Below are positions 1 to 9,135 of a stretch of DNA of 64,000 nucleotides, piece by piece (the stretch's first letter is position 1; the number at the start of each line of letters is the position of its first letter). A program made the translations under genes and the position numbers. Location: NCBI GenBank assembly GCA_963805305.1, contig CAWDTM010000002.1, positions 584,154-648,153 of the forward strand. The letters are read 5' to 3'. The notes beneath the pieces are model-generated. The model ran no database searches and was not told where the DNA came from. It worked only from the letters and a program-made list of their open reading frames with translations. The DNA comes from CAVXEH01 sp963805305. GTDB taxonomy: Bacteria > Chloroflexota > Limnocylindria > QHBO01.

Positions 1-2796
1 GCACACCAGTCCCTGGCCACCGGCGACGTGGTGAACACCGCTGCGCGCCTGGAGCAGGTGGCGGGAGCGAACGAGATCCTCGTCGGACCGGCCACGTACC
101 GGCTGGTTCGGCACGCCATCGTGGGCGAGCAGGCACCGGCCGTGGAGCTCAAGGGGAAGGCCGAGCCGATGAGCCCGTGGCGGGTGCTTGCAACCGCGCC
201 CGTTGCTGACGGAGGCCGGCGGTTCGACAGCCCCCTGGTCGGACGCGATCGCCAGCTGCGCATCCTGCAGGATGCAGCCAGCCGCTCCCGGGAGGAGCGC
301 GCACCTCAGCTGGTCACCATCCTGGGGCTGGCGGGCGTCGGCAAGTCGCGGCTCGCGCACGAGTTCCTCCAGGGGGCACGCGGGGAGGGCGCCACCGTGA
401 TTCGCGGCCGGTGCCTCTCCTACGGCGACGCCATCACCTACTGGCCGCTCGCCGAGGCCCTGCGCGGCGCAGCGGGAATTGCCGACGACGATCCTCCGGA
501 CACGGCCATCGCCCGGCTGGTGACCCTGGCCGGCGACATCCCGCGGGCCGAACTCGTTGCGCGGCGGGTGGCGGCCGCCATCGGCCTGGGCGAAGGGGCA
601 ATCCAGACCGAAAGCCAGGAGACGTTCTGGGCCGTCCGGCGTCTCTTCGAGGCGATGGCGATGCGATCGCCGCTGATCGTGGTCTTCGACGACATCCACT
701 GGGGGACGTCGACCTTCCTCGACCTCATCGAGCACGTCGTCGACTGGGCACGGGATGCCCCCATCCTGCTCATCACCCTGGCACGCCCCGAGCTCCTCGA
801 GGTCCGCCAATCGTGGGGCGGAGGCAAGCTCAACGCCACCACACTCCTTCTGGAGCCGCTCGACGAGGCCGCGGTGCGGGTCATCCTGGCGAATCTGGTG
901 GGTGGCGCCGAGCTGCCCGACCGGCTGATCGCGAAGATCGCCGCTGCCGCGGAAGGCAACCCGCTGTTCGTCGAGGAGCTCGTCTCAATGCTTGCCGACG
1001 ATGGCGTGCTGGTTGATGCGGAGGGCGGGTTCCGGGTGGCCCGGACGCCGGACGAGATCCCGGTCCCCGCCACCATCGAGCTGCTCCTAGCGGCTCGCCT
1101 CGATCGCCTCCCGACGCCGGAACGGGCGGCCCTGGGGCGTGGTGCGGTCATCGGCCGCCAGTTCGGCGCCTCAGAGGTCGGCGAGCTCACCCCGGCGGCG
1201 GATCGTCCAGAGCTGCTCGACCGGCTGCTGGGGCTGGTCCGCAAGGAGCTCGTCAGGCAGGACGAGGAACGGGCGTCGCGGGCGGACGACGAGCTTGCCG
1301 AGGACCTGCGCTTCCGGTTCCGCCACCAGCTGGTTCGGGACGCTGCCTACGAGGCGCTGCCGAAGCACGAGCGCGCGCGGCTCCACGAGCTCTTCGCCGG
1401 CTGGCTGGAGCGGACTCGGGCCGGCCAGGCGGATCCGCTCCACGAGGTCATCGGGCACCACCTCGCCGAGGCAGCCCGGCTGAGTGGCGAGGTCGGTGGT
1501 GCTGCCCCAGCGGCTCACGCGCTGGCGACGCGGGCAGCCGGGCATCTCGAGGCCGCCGCGCGCCGAGCCAAGGTTGTGGGCGACAACAATGCCGTGACCT
1601 CGCTCCTGGAGCGAGCCGTCGCATTGAGGGATCCGGGTGACGAGGAGCGTCTGCGTGATCTGCCGTTGCTGGCGGAGGCATTCGCCGAGGCCGGCAGGCT
1701 GGAGGAGGCGCGCATCGCCATCGAGGCGGTGCTCAAGAGCCCGGAGGCGCCCCCAGACGCGCGCGCTGCTGCGCTGGAAGTGGCCTACCCCCAGTTCCAG
1801 CTGGGGATGAGTGGCGCGGAGGTGGGGGCGCGAGCGGAGGAGGCGCTTGAAATCCGTCGCCGCCTTGGCGAACCTGCTGGGCTAGCCCGGGCGCTCGCAG
1901 CGAAGTCGGAAGTCAGCTGGTTCCTGGGGCGGCTCCGCGAAGCCCGGCAGCTGGCAGACGAAGGAATGGACCACGCGCTTCGGGCCGGCGACCTTGCGCT
2001 CCGCGCCCGCCTCATGGCCGCGCGGTGGGGGCCGTCCTACATCATGAGCCGGGACCTCGACGTCCATACCGCCCAGGAGCAGGCTGAGCGCAGCGAGCGC
2101 TTTGCCCGCGAGCACGGCCTGCTCGACTTCGAGGCCGGGTGTCTCATGGGCCAGGCGGTGCTGGCCGCCATGCGGGGCGAGCACGCCCGATCGGCCGAGC
2201 TCCGCCGTCGCTCCCTCCAGATGTGGAACGAGCTGGGTATGGCATTCGCCGCCGTGGACCAATTCCCGGCGACCGAGGCGTGGTGGGCGGGTGACGCTGA
2301 GTCCGCTGCGGCGGAGCTTCAGAACGTGATGGCTGGGCTAGAGGGGTTGGGTGAACGGGGCAACCTTTCGACGGTGGCTGCCAGTCTCGCCCACGTCCTG
2401 CTCGACCTGGGACGCACCGAGGAGGCCGTGGAGGCCTGCCGGGTCGCCGCGGAAACCGGGGCGAGCGACGATGTCGTGACCCAGGTGGGGTTGCTGGCCG
2501 CGCGCGCACGGATCCTGGGCCGGCAGGGCGACCTCGACGCGGCACAGGCGATGGCCGGCGACGCCGTCGCGCAGGCCGAAGCCGCCGAGTATGCCCAGCT
2601 GACCGCATGGGCACACCTGGCGATGGGCGACATCCTGCTCCGAGCCGGGTTGCGCGGGGAGGCTGCGGAGGAGTGGCGTCGCGTGGCGAGCGACGAGGAG
2701 CGGCGGGGCAACGAGTTGTTCGCGGCACGGTTGCGACGCGAGCTCGCAGCGATCGAGGAGGGGGCCGATCCCTGGTCGATCAGGCCTGGCGGCTGA
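1..2796 (+). CDS. Adenylate/guanylate cyclase-type AAA ATPase regulator (5' end missing)
   Basis: Large signal-transduction ATPase whose N-terminus lies outside the window; the frame is open from base 1. The first ~60 visible residues (GDVVNTAARLEQ ... ELKGKAEP) are the end of a class III nucleotide cyclase domain. An AAA/STAND ATPase follows, with Walker A GLAGVGKSRL near visible residue 110 and Walker B-like LIVVFDDIHW near 225. The last ~500 residues are Leu/Ala/Glu-rich helical repeats of TPR type. Such fusions probably act as cytoplasmic sensors or transcriptional regulators; whether the cyclase half is active cannot be judged because its catalytic residues are upstream. Its 3' end overlaps the convergent DUF72 gene by 17 bp. 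Confidence 0.85.
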   Translation, partial: AHQSLATGDVVNTAARLEQVAGANEILVGPATYRLVRHAIVGEQAPAVELKGKAEPMSPWRVLATAPVADGGRRFDSPLVGRDRQLRILQDAASRSREERAPQLVTILGLAGVGKSRLAHEFLQGARGEGATVIRGRCLSYGDAITYWPLAEALRGAAGIADDDPPDTAIARLVTLAGDIPRAELVARRVAAAIGLGEGAIQTESQETFWAVRRLFEAMAMRSPLIVVFDDIHWGTSTFLDLIEHVVDWARDAPILLITLARPELLEVRQSWGGGKLNATTLLLEPLDEAAVRVILANLVGGAELPDRLIAKIAAAAEGNPLFVEELVSMLADDGVLVDAEGGFRVARTPDEIPVPATIELLLAARLDRLPTPERAALGRGAVIGRQFGASEVGELTPAADRPELLDRLLGLVRKELVRQDEERASRADDELAEDLRFRFRHQLVRDAAYEALPKHERARLHELFAGWLERTRAGQADPLHEVIGHHLAEAARLSGEVGGAAPAAHALATRAAGHLEAAARRAKVVGDNNAVTSLLERAVALRDPGDEERLRDLPLLAEAFAEAGRLEEARIAIEAVLKSPEAPPDARAAALEVAYPQFQLGMSGAEVGARAEEALEIRRRLGEPAGLARALAAKSEVSWFLGRLREARQLADEGMDHALRAGDLALRARLMAARWGPSYIMSRDLDVHTAQEQAERSERFAREHGLLDFEAGCLMGQAVLAAMRGEHARSAELRRRSLQMWNELGMAFAAVDQFPATEAWWAGDAESAAAELQNVMAGLEGLGERGNLSTVAASLAHVLLDLGRTEEAVEACRVAAETGASDDVVTQVGLLAARARILGRQGDLDAAQAMAGDAVAQAEAAEYAQLTAWAHLAMGDILLRAGLRGEAAEEWRRVASDEERRGNELFAARLRRELAAIEEGADPWSIRPGG

Positions 2797-3787
2797 GCAG
2801 GGACGCGATCTCCCGGGCGTTCGTCGTCCCGTAGTTCGCATAGCAGTTGTTCATGAGGAGGTGGACCTCCTTCGCCCGGGCGGCCGCTTCCTGGACCCGA
2901 GGGACCCACTCCCCCAGCTCCCTTTCGGAGTACAGGTAGCGGAAACGCTCGACGACGGGGATCCCCTTCGCCTCCCAGGTCTCCTGGCGCCGCCCGTGAA
3001 AACGGACGACCGCCAGCCTGGGTGAGGTGACGGCCACGATGGGCGGCAGCGAGGACCTGGTGCCCTGCGGCTCGTCGACCATCACGAACGGCACCTGGTG
3101 GCGATCCAGGAACTCCACCGTGCGCCCGGCGTTCTTCTCGTTGAACCACGAGGCGGCCCGGAACTCCACGGCCATGGGGATGTCCGCCAGCCGTTCCCTA
3201 GCCTCCAGGATCGCGTCGCGCGCCTGGTTGGAGGGGAAGACCCAGCGCGGGAACTGGAGGAACACCGCGCCAAGCTTGCCGGCCGAGTGAAGGGGCATGA
3301 TCGCGTCCCGGAACGTCTCCCAGACCGCGTCGAGGAGCTCCGGCGGCAGGTCGCGGCCGTAGATCCGGCCCTTCGCGACGAGGTCGGCCGGCAGGGCGTC
3401 GCGGATCTCGCGCGGGAGGCGCTTGACCTCGGAGGGCTGGCCGGTCATCAGGGCATGGGCCTTGATGTCGAACGTGAAGTCGGGCGGGGTACGCTCCAGC
3501 CACAGCTCGCCCATCTGGCGCGTCGGGAGGGCGTAGTACGTCGCGTCCACCTCGACCACGGGGAACTGGTTCGCGTAGTACACGAGGCGATCCTTGGCGC
3601 TCGTAGCATCGGGCGGGTAGAAGACGCCGGGAGCCAGCATGGTGGGATCGGTCCACGAGGCGGTCCCGACCCGCACCGTCGACCCCGCGAGCGTCAGCGG
3701 ATGACGCGCGGCCTCCGCGACCGCCTCGCCGCGTGTGGCGGACGCGTCCGGTCCGGGATCGTGCGCAGAGCGCGGTGGCGGCGCCAT
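2780..3787 (-). CDS. DUF72 (YecE-like) TIM-barrel protein
   Basis: 335 residues, close to the usual size for DUF72. The family hallmark at the start of the domain, VRVGTASWTDP, is at residues 38-48, followed by FYPP and the VEVDATYYALP strand. Later segments (FTFDIKAHALMTG, FLQFPRWV, VEFRAASW, VRFHGRR, LMNNCYANYG) are conserved barrel strands. The biochemical role of DUF72 proteins is not established. It stands alone, convergent with the cyclase/ATPase gene. The first ~35 residues are Ala/Pro-rich and the true start could be somewhat downstream. Confidence 0.88.
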   Translation of the reverse strand: MAPPPRSAHDPGPDASATRGEAVAEAARHPLTLAGSTVRVGTASWTDPTMLAPGVFYPPDATSAKDRLVYYANQFPVVEVDATYYALPTRQMGELWLERTPPDFTFDIKAHALMTGQPSEVKRLPREIRDALPADLVAKGRIYGRDLPPELLDAVWETFRDAIMPLHSAGKLGAVFLQFPRWVFPSNQARDAILEARERLADIPMAVEFRAASWFNEKNAGRTVEFLDRHQVPFVMVDEPQGTRSSLPPIVAVTSPRLAVVRFHGRRQETWEAKGIPVVERFRYLYSERELGEWVPRVQEAAARAKEVHLLMNNCYANYGTTNAREIASLLSRQA

Positions 3788-3873
3788 CGGTCCAGTCTAG
3801 GCGGAAGGATTACGTTCGGCACTGGGCGCACGGCCGCGCGCATGAGAGGATCCGATCGAGGGAGGTGGGATCC

Positions 3874-4899
3874 ATGCGCCGATGGCGGTGGCTTGGCATT
3901 GGCGCGATCGTGCTGATGGTCTTGGTGGTGCTGGTCGGGGCAGCCTACACCGGGTACGTCGGATACGAGGGTTCGCGGCAGGCGGTGGCGCGGACCACCG
4001 AGCTGATCGACTGCCGGACACCGCAGATGCAGTTCGGCTGGGCCTACGAGGCGGTCAACTACGACGCGGTCGACGACGCGCGGATCGCGAGCGAGAACGC
4101 GGATCCCGAGCACTGCACGTACCAGGGCACGCTGGCCGGCGACCAGATCGTGACCGAGGATGGCATCCGCATCGCGGCCTGGTACATCCCGGCCGGCAAC
4201 GGCGCGGGAGCCACGGCGCCCACGGTCGTCCTCGTCCACGGCTTCCACGCCACGAAGGCCGGAATCCTCAAGTACGGGATGGGGCTCCACGACGCGTTCA
4301 ACCTCGTCTCGTTCGACATGCGCAACGCCGGCCGAAGTACCGGTGACCAGACGACCGACGGGGTCAGGGAGCAGATGGACATGCGCGCCGTGCTCGACTG
4401 GCTCGAGCGGACAAAGCATCCATCGCATGTGGGCGTTCTGGGGAATTCGCTGGGAGCCGCCACGGCGCTGGCCGAGGCGCGCGACGACCAGCGGGTCGAG
4501 GCGCTGGCCCTGGACTCGATGCACACCCGGATCCGGTACCAGATCGAGGCTCGGGTGGTGCACGGCGGGTACCCGAGCTACTTCGGCACGACGTGGGCGA
4601 TCATCTCCGGGGTCAGCATCCGCACCGGCGTCGATATCGAGTCGATCGACGCGGTGGAAACCATCAAGGCCTACGGGACGCGGCCGCTGCTGTTGTCCCA
4701 TGGGGCGGCCGACAACGAGGACCTGCCGGAGCGGACCCAGGCCTTCTACGACGCGGCCGTGGCGGCGGGGATCCCCGCGGAGCTCCACTGGTGCCCGAAC
4801 TCGGGACACAACGCGACCGCCGGCATGCCGGCCGAAGTCTGCAGCACCGACTTCGCGACCTGGACCAGCGACTTCTTCACGAAGGCCCTGGCGACCTAG
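3874..4899 (+). CDS. Membrane-anchored alpha/beta hydrolase
   Basis: 341 residues from the ATG preceded by GGAGG at 3861, 8 bases upstream; the frame is open further up but without a ribosome site. An N-terminal hydrophobic segment (residues 6-27) is a membrane anchor or signal. The hydrolase core shows the oxyanion HGFHATKAG, the nucleophile elbow GNSLG (Ser192), a candidate acid Asp280 in HGAADNEDLP and the general base His312 in NSGHNA. Substrate is unknown; esterase or peptidase-like activity outside or at the membrane is the reasonable inference. Confidence 0.85.
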   Translation: MRRWRWLGIGAIVLMVLVVLVGAAYTGYVGYEGSRQAVARTTELIDCRTPQMQFGWAYEAVNYDAVDDARIASENADPEHCTYQGTLAGDQIVTEDGIRIAAWYIPAGNGAGATAPTVVLVHGFHATKAGILKYGMGLHDAFNLVSFDMRNAGRSTGDQTTDGVREQMDMRAVLDWLERTKHPSHVGVLGNSLGAATALAEARDDQRVEALALDSMHTRIRYQIEARVVHGGYPSYFGTTWAIISGVSIRTGVDIESIDAVETIKAYGTRPLLLSHGAADNEDLPERTQAFYDAAVAAGIPAELHWCPNSGHNATAGMPAEVCSTDFATWTSDFFTKALAT

Positions 4900-4911
4900 G
4901 GCTGCCGGCGT

Positions 4912-5095
4912 CCCCCCGGCGTTGCGTTTCGTGGTCCGCCATATCCGATGCACGAATGGCGTTCCCTGCGCGAGTGCCTGGCCCTGCGCAACGAGCAGCA
5001 CGCTCCACGGCTGGTGCGTTGCGTGCGGCTCCCTGGGAGCAGACCCATGCAACGGATATGCCGTCCCGCGAAACGCCGCGGCCATCGGTCCTGGG
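4912..5095. repeat. Intergenic imperfect inverted-repeat element
   Basis: The gap after the hydrolase gene is largely one foldable element. The left arm, with GCGTTTCGTGG then CCATATCCGATGCA (4921-4953), matches the reverse complement of the right arm (5044-5078) at most positions. A second nested stem uses CCCTGCGC/GTGCGTTGC. No ORF of note is inside. It could be a small non-autonomous mobile element or a bidirectional transcript end. Confidence 0.45.
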
Positions 5096-5108
5096 TGTCG
5101 GCGTCCAC

Positions 5109-5516
5109 CTAGAGGAGGGCGGCTGCAACCCCGATTGCGAGACCGATGGCGCTCCCGGCGGCGATCATGCGCAGCGCCCGAGCGCGGTCTGCGCGGCGCG
5201 CGTCGACGTCCGCTACCCGCGTCATGGTTCCCACCCGGCCGAAGTTGAAGACGCCGGCCCAGCCGAAGGCGACGCAGAAGCGGAGGATGGCCTGCAGGTA
5301 GGTCACCGCCGTGCCGGCGGCCGGGATGGCGATCACCAGCCGCCAGGCCGGCGGTGCGCCGATCAGCAGCAGGACGGCGAGCAGGGCCAGGGTGACGGCC
5401 AGCCCCACGTGCCCGGCCCGGCGCCGGGCGCTGATCTCCTGCGGACCGATGTTGCATGCCCCGGCGTGGTAGTCGGCGAACTGGACGAATGTCATCGCGG
5501 TGTTCTCTTGCTGCAT
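5109..5516 (-). CDS. Small conserved-looking membrane protein, function unknown
   Basis: 135 residues if started at the ATG at 5516; a second ATG follows 7 codons later and neither has a strong ribosome site. The soluble N-terminus carries HAGACNIGPQEISARRR, a pattern I recall from unassigned small membrane proteins, then four predicted membrane helices (roughly residues 32-52, 54-70, 72-90 and the C-terminal GSAIGLAIGVAAAL). No catalytic motif is visible. It is transcribed toward the hydrolase gene, with the inverted-repeat element between them. Confidence 0.6.
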   Translation of the reverse strand: MQQENTAMTFVQFADYHAGACNIGPQEISARRRAGHVGLAVTLALLAVLLLIGAPPAWRLVIAIPAAGTAVTYLQAILRFCVAFGWAGVFNFGRVGTMTRVADVDARRADRARALRMIAAGSAIGLAIGVAAALL

Positions 5517-5769
5517 GACAAGCCTACGCTGATTCCTTCGACGGTGGATACGGCGCCCGCGGCGGATTGGACCAGCGGACCCCCTGCCAACGGGCCAACG
5601 GCGTCGGGCATAAGAGGCACCACTGCCCACGGGACAGAATCCTCGTCGGAGCCGAGCCGGCCTGAACGTCGCCGGTATCCATCTCGCTCGTGACCTCGTC
5701 CATATGGGTGACGGCGTCGGTCAGCAGACCGATGGTCCGCGAACGAACGTAACGAGGAGCACACGCACC

Positions 5770-5979
5770 ATGTCCTTCCAGAACGAGGGAACCATCGATC
5801 GGTTCCTGCGCGCCATCGTCGCAGCGGTCCTCCTGGGCCTTGCCTTCGCCGGTATCCCGGCAGCTCCGTGGCTGTACGCGAGCGTGGCCGTAGCGGCCAT
5901 CCTGGCGATCACCGGGCTCGCCGGCTTCTGTCCGCTGTACGCCGTGCTGCGTGTCAGCACGAAGCCCCTCCGCCACTGA
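5770..5979 (+). CDS. DUF2892 (YgaP-like) inner-membrane protein
   Basis: 69 residues, the normal size for DUF2892. The start is the ATG at 5770 with GAGGAG 9 bases upstream. The sequence follows the family pattern: NEGTIDRFLRA, two membrane helices, then TGLAGFCPLYAVL with the conserved FCPLY. Family members occur alone or fused to rhodanese domains and have no settled function. The end overlaps the possible GTG start of the following sigma-factor gene by 29 bp, so co-transcription is likely. Confidence 0.85.
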   Translation: MSFQNEGTIDRFLRAIVAAVLLGLAFAGIPAAPWLYASVAVAAILAITGLAGFCPLYAVLRVSTKPLRH

Positions 5980-6877
5980 GCACGCCCTCGCGGAGCCAAT
6001 CGGCCCTTGGATCGGAGGCCGATGGCGCACACCCTTCGTCCCCGTGATCGACCTGCGTGAGCCGGAGCAGCTTGCCACGCGCCTCGCCATCGAGGCGCCA
6101 TGGCTGGTCCGGCTCGCGTCGCGCCTGACACGCGATCCGGCCGAGGCCGAGGATCTCGTGCAGGAGACCGTGGTTGCCGCGTGGCGCCGGCGGGGCCAGC
6201 TCCGCGATCGGGGGGCGCTCCGCGGCTGGCTGCGTCGGTCGCTCGTCAACCGGGTCATCGACCGGTCCCGGCGACGCACGGTGGATCTGCTCGACTTTGC
6301 CACGGTCGAGGCAGACTGGCGTGACGACGACTTCACCGTGGATCCCGAGGCGGTGCTCGAGCGCGCGGAGCTCCGCGACGAGCTGGAGGACGCCCTGGTC
6401 CGGCTGCCGGTCATCTATCGCATCCCGGTCGTCCTCCACGACGCGCTGGACTGGAGCGGACCCGAAGTGGCACAGGCCATGGGGATCGGCCTGCCGGCGG
6501 CCAAGCAGCGGGTGCGCCGCGGCCGAATGATGCTGGTCCATGCGCTTGCCTCGGACGACGCCCGACGACGCGCATCCCTCGCACAGCCGCTCCGCTGCTG
6601 GAAGGCAAGGCGCCTCGTCTCCGGCTATCTCGACGCCGAGCTGCAGCCCGGGGAGAAGCTGGCGGTGGAGGAGCACCTGGCAACCTGCCCGACCTGTCCG
6701 CCGCTGTATGCCTCGCTGGTGGGGATCCGCGATGCGATGGGTGCCCTTCGCGACCCCGACAGCGTGGTCGAGGAGGAGATCGCGAAGCGGATCATGGAGG
6801 AAGCGGCCGCGTACGGGGTTGCCCCGGCTTCGAACCGGGGCAACCGACCCGCAGCGCGGAGGAACCGAACCGCCTAA
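5951..6877 (+). CDS. ECF sigma factor with C-terminal zinc-finger domain
   Basis: 308 residues. Region 2 lies around residues 48-110 (RDPAEAEDLVQETVVAAWRR) and region 4 around 145-195 (LPVIYRIPVVLHDALDW, then the helix-turn-helix PEVAQAMGIGLPAAKQRVRRG). The C-terminus adds an anti-sigma-type zinc finger: Cys216 and His242-x3-Cys246-x2-Cys249. Sigma and zinc-binding sensor are thus on one chain, suggesting self-inhibition relieved by redox or metal signals (inference). The GTG at 5951 is used here; a GTG at 6044 would also leave both sigma domains intact, and neither has a clear ribosome site. Confidence 0.82.
   Translation: MSARSPSATEHALAEPIGPWIGGRWRTPFVPVIDLREPEQLATRLAIEAPWLVRLASRLTRDPAEAEDLVQETVVAAWRRRGQLRDRGALRGWLRRSLVNRVIDRSRRRTVDLLDFATVEADWRDDDFTVDPEAVLERAELRDELEDALVRLPVIYRIPVVLHDALDWSGPEVAQAMGIGLPAAKQRVRRGRMMLVHALASDDARRRASLAQPLRCWKARRLVSGYLDAELQPGEKLAVEEHLATCPTCPPLYASLVGIRDAMGALRDPDSVVEEEIAKRIMEEAAAYGVAPASNRGNRPAARRNRTA
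6817..6845. terminator. Perfect 11-bp hairpin at the end of the sigma gene
   Basis: GGTTGCCCCGG and CCGGGGCAACC pair perfectly across a 7-base loop, inside the last codons of the sigma factor and 29 bp before the convergent anti-sigma-like stop. There is no T tract. A bidirectional transcript end between convergent genes is the simplest reading. Confidence 0.4.
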
Positions 6878-7914
6878 CCGCCAAAGCCCCACTGGTGCAT
6901 GATCACAGTGTCGTTGTCGGTGAGCTCGAAGACCGCGAACATCTTTCCGCTCCCGGTGTCCGAGCGGTAGGTGCCCGCACAGATGTACAGGTCTCCGTAG
7001 CGGATGACGGCTCCGGTGCGGGTTATCTTGAAGTTGACCGTTCCGCGCTCACGGATGGTCTGGCTGATCGCATCGCGCCCCAGGTAGACCTCGTTGAAGT
7101 CGCTCGAGCTGATGGCGAACCGAGCGTCTCCGTTGTACCGGAGATCGCCGTTGACGGCATACAGCGCCGCTCCCGCTGCGCCATCGCCTCCCGCGCTCCA
7201 CGCAGTGAACGCGTCGTCGATGACATTGGTCGCCCAGCCGGTGCCTTCCCACTCCGTCGGTGGCGCGGGCGGGGCTCCCGCGAGGAGGATGTTCCACTGG
7301 TGGCGGATCTTCAGGTCGGAGATCAGGTACACCGCGAACCCGTAGCCGTCACCCGCCGTCCCGGCGTAGGTGAAGGCATGCGCGGCGTATGGCCCGTTCT
7401 CCAGCACGGACCCGGTCCGCGTCAGCGTGAAGTCGATGCTGGCGTCATCGGCCACCGTTGCCTTGATCTGGTCCAGGCCGTCGTACTTCTCCGTCCAGCT
7501 GGGCCAGCCGCTGGCGATTCGCAGCGTGGCATCAGCGAGATAGAGGTTGTCGACTGCGTTCGCGTCGTAGGCGTTCGTGGCCGCGATATTGGCGTCCACC
7601 AGCTGCGCCACCGTCGTTGGAGCGGTGGCCCCGGTGGCGGGGGTGGGACTGGGAGTCTGGGTGGTGCCGACCGGCGCCGCGCGGTTCGAGATGAGATACG
7701 CGCCAATCGAGACGGCCAGGATGGCGACGACAGCGGTCACCGCCACCCACGTGGTCGTGTGCGTGGCCGTCAGGAAACGGGGCCACGTCGTCGTGCGCTG
7801 GGACATGGTGTCAACCTCCCTCATGACCCGGGGCAGCAGGTCATCGGGGGCGGCGGGCGCGTTGCGCGCCATCCACGGCTGAAGGATCGGGTCCACGCCC
7901 TCGTCACGGGTCAT
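6874..7914 (-). CDS. Single-pass membrane anti-sigma-like protein with two NTF2-like repeats
   Basis: 346 residues. A ~50-residue cytoplasmic head is followed by one membrane helix (54-75), a Thr/Pro/Ala linker and two homologous exported domains (about 100-210 and 225-346). Each repeat ends in an ITRTG or LTRTG ... HQWN/HQWG pattern typical of NTF2/SnoaL-like folds. The start codon overlaps the stop of the upstream ECF sigma gene (ATGA at 7911-7914), so the two are translationally coupled. By arrangement it is probably the cognate anti-sigma factor; no zinc-finger motif is present, so this rests on context. Confidence 0.72.
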   Translation of the reverse strand: MTRDEGVDPILQPWMARNAPAAPDDLLPRVMREVDTMSQRTTTWPRFLTATHTTTWVAVTAVVAILAVSIGAYLISNRAAPVGTTQTPSPTPATGATAPTTVAQLVDANIAATNAYDANAVDNLYLADATLRIASGWPSWTEKYDGLDQIKATVADDASIDFTLTRTGSVLENGPYAAHAFTYAGTAGDGYGFAVYLISDLKIRHQWNILLAGAPPAPPTEWEGTGWATNVIDDAFTAWSAGGDGAAGAALYAVNGDLRYNGDARFAISSSDFNEVYLGRDAISQTIRERGTVNFKITRTGAVIRYGDLYICAGTYRSDTGSGKMFAVFELTDNDTVIMHQWGFGG

Positions 7915-8456
7915 GCGAGACCTCCCTGCAGCGTGAGCCGGTTCTCGGCTTCAATCGCCGCGCGCATCGCCACCTGGGCGTGGTGCAGGCGCGATTTTGC
8001 GGTGCCAAGCGGCACGCTCAGCGCGTCTGCGATCTCCGGGACCGACAGCTCCAGGAAGAAGCGCATGACCAGGACGGTTCGCTCCCGCACGGAGAGCCGA
8101 GCCAGGCTCCTGCCCACCGCGTCACGGTCGGCAATCGCGGTCTCAGGTATTCCGCCGCCCAAGAGGTACTCGGGAAGCTCGCTGGTGAGCCTCGTGGGCC
8201 GCTCATGGCGGGCGAGGTCCAGGCAAGCGTGCACGAGCACCCGGTGAAGCCAGGCATCGAACCGATCGGGGTCACGCAGCCGGGGTAGGTCGCGCCACGC
8301 GCGAATCAGTGTCTCCTGCACGGCATCCTCGGCCAGTGTCGGGTCATGGAGGATCAGGACGGCCGCGCCGTAGAGCCGGTCGATGACAGTGGCACCCAGG
8401 GTCTCGAAGGCACCTCGGTCCCCGCTGGCCGCCTGCACCACGACGTCACGTCTCAT
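7911..8456 (-). CDS. ECF RNA polymerase sigma factor
   Basis: 181 residues from the ATG at 8456, which has GGAG 9 bases upstream. Region 2 is at about 10-80 (LAEDAVQETLIRAWRDLPRL) and region 4 at about 115-170 (LSVRERTVLVMRFFLELSVPEIADALSVPLGTAKSRLHHA), a textbook short ECF protein. The coupled downstream gene encodes a membrane protein with a cytoplasmic head. The pair probably responds to an envelope signal sensed by its exported repeats. Confidence 0.9.
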   Translation of the reverse strand: MRRDVVVQAASGDRGAFETLGATVIDRLYGAAVLILHDPTLAEDAVQETLIRAWRDLPRLRDPDRFDAWLHRVLVHACLDLARHERPTRLTSELPEYLLGGGIPETAIADRDAVGRSLARLSVRERTVLVMRFFLELSVPEIADALSVPLGTAKSRLHHAQVAMRAAIEAENRLTLQGGLA

Positions 8457-8715
8457 GATCTGCTGCTCCGGGTTTCGCCAGAAGAGGCGCACCCGAGCCC
8501 ACGACCGTTCACTCTTCGTCGATCTGCGCCATCGAACCCCAACGCCGCTGCGGGTGACCAGTGCCGGAATGCCCGACTTCGACGCTGAGCCGGCGATCGG
8601 AACGATGGCCCGGCGGATTGGGCGGAACGGCACTGGAGCGAGGCCGAGGGGGCCGGGGAGCATGCGCCCGACAACCCAGATGTGTCTCAAGTGCCGCGAC
8701 GCGGAGGTCCAGCCC

Positions 8716-9135
8716 ATGTCCAGCGACTCCGGACGTCGCGCCATGCGATATCTCGCCGCCACCCTGTCGGCGGGAGCGGCCGTCGTCTATGTGCTCATCG
8801 GCTTCGAGGTGATCAAGGTCGTCGATCACAATCCGCCGGACATGCCCAGCCTGCTGCCCTTCGGCCTCCTGTCCGGTGGTGCATTCCTTCTGGGGGCCGT
8901 GCTCCTCCTTCTGTTCGACCGTCGGATCCTGTGGCTCCTCGGCGGCCTCTTCCAGGTGGGCGCCATCGCGATGTACTTCGTGGTTGCGCCCCAGCGTGAT
9001 CCGTCCTACGAGCCGTGGGGTATCGGCCTCAAGGTCGTAGAGGTAGGGCTGCTCGTCTCGCTGGGCTACCTGGCCATCCGGCCATCCCGCGGCGCTCGAC
9101 TGCACGAAGCGGCCATCCGCCGCATCGCGCAATGA
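8716..9135 (+). CDS. Four-helix membrane protein, function unknown
   Basis: 139 residues from the ATG at 8716, with GGAGG 8 bases upstream. Four hydrophobic stretches (about residues 12-32, 46-67, 70-90 and 105-122) indicate an integral membrane protein with short loops. No family motif was recognised. Its stop codon overlaps the start of the flavodoxin gene (ATGA), so the two form one transcription and translation unit and may be linked functionally. Confidence 0.65.
   Translation: MSSDSGRRAMRYLAATLSAGAAVVYVLIGFEVIKVVDHNPPDMPSLLPFGLLSGGAFLLGAVLLLLFDRRILWLLGGLFQVGAIAMYFVVAPQRDPSYEPWGIGLKVVEVGLLVSLGYLAIRPSRGARLHEAAIRRIAQ

Noticed and set aside
3694..5457. 587-codon minus-strand ORF opposite the alpha/beta hydrolase
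   Set aside because: Shadow frame; the plus-strand gene has a complete catalytic triad and a ribosome site.
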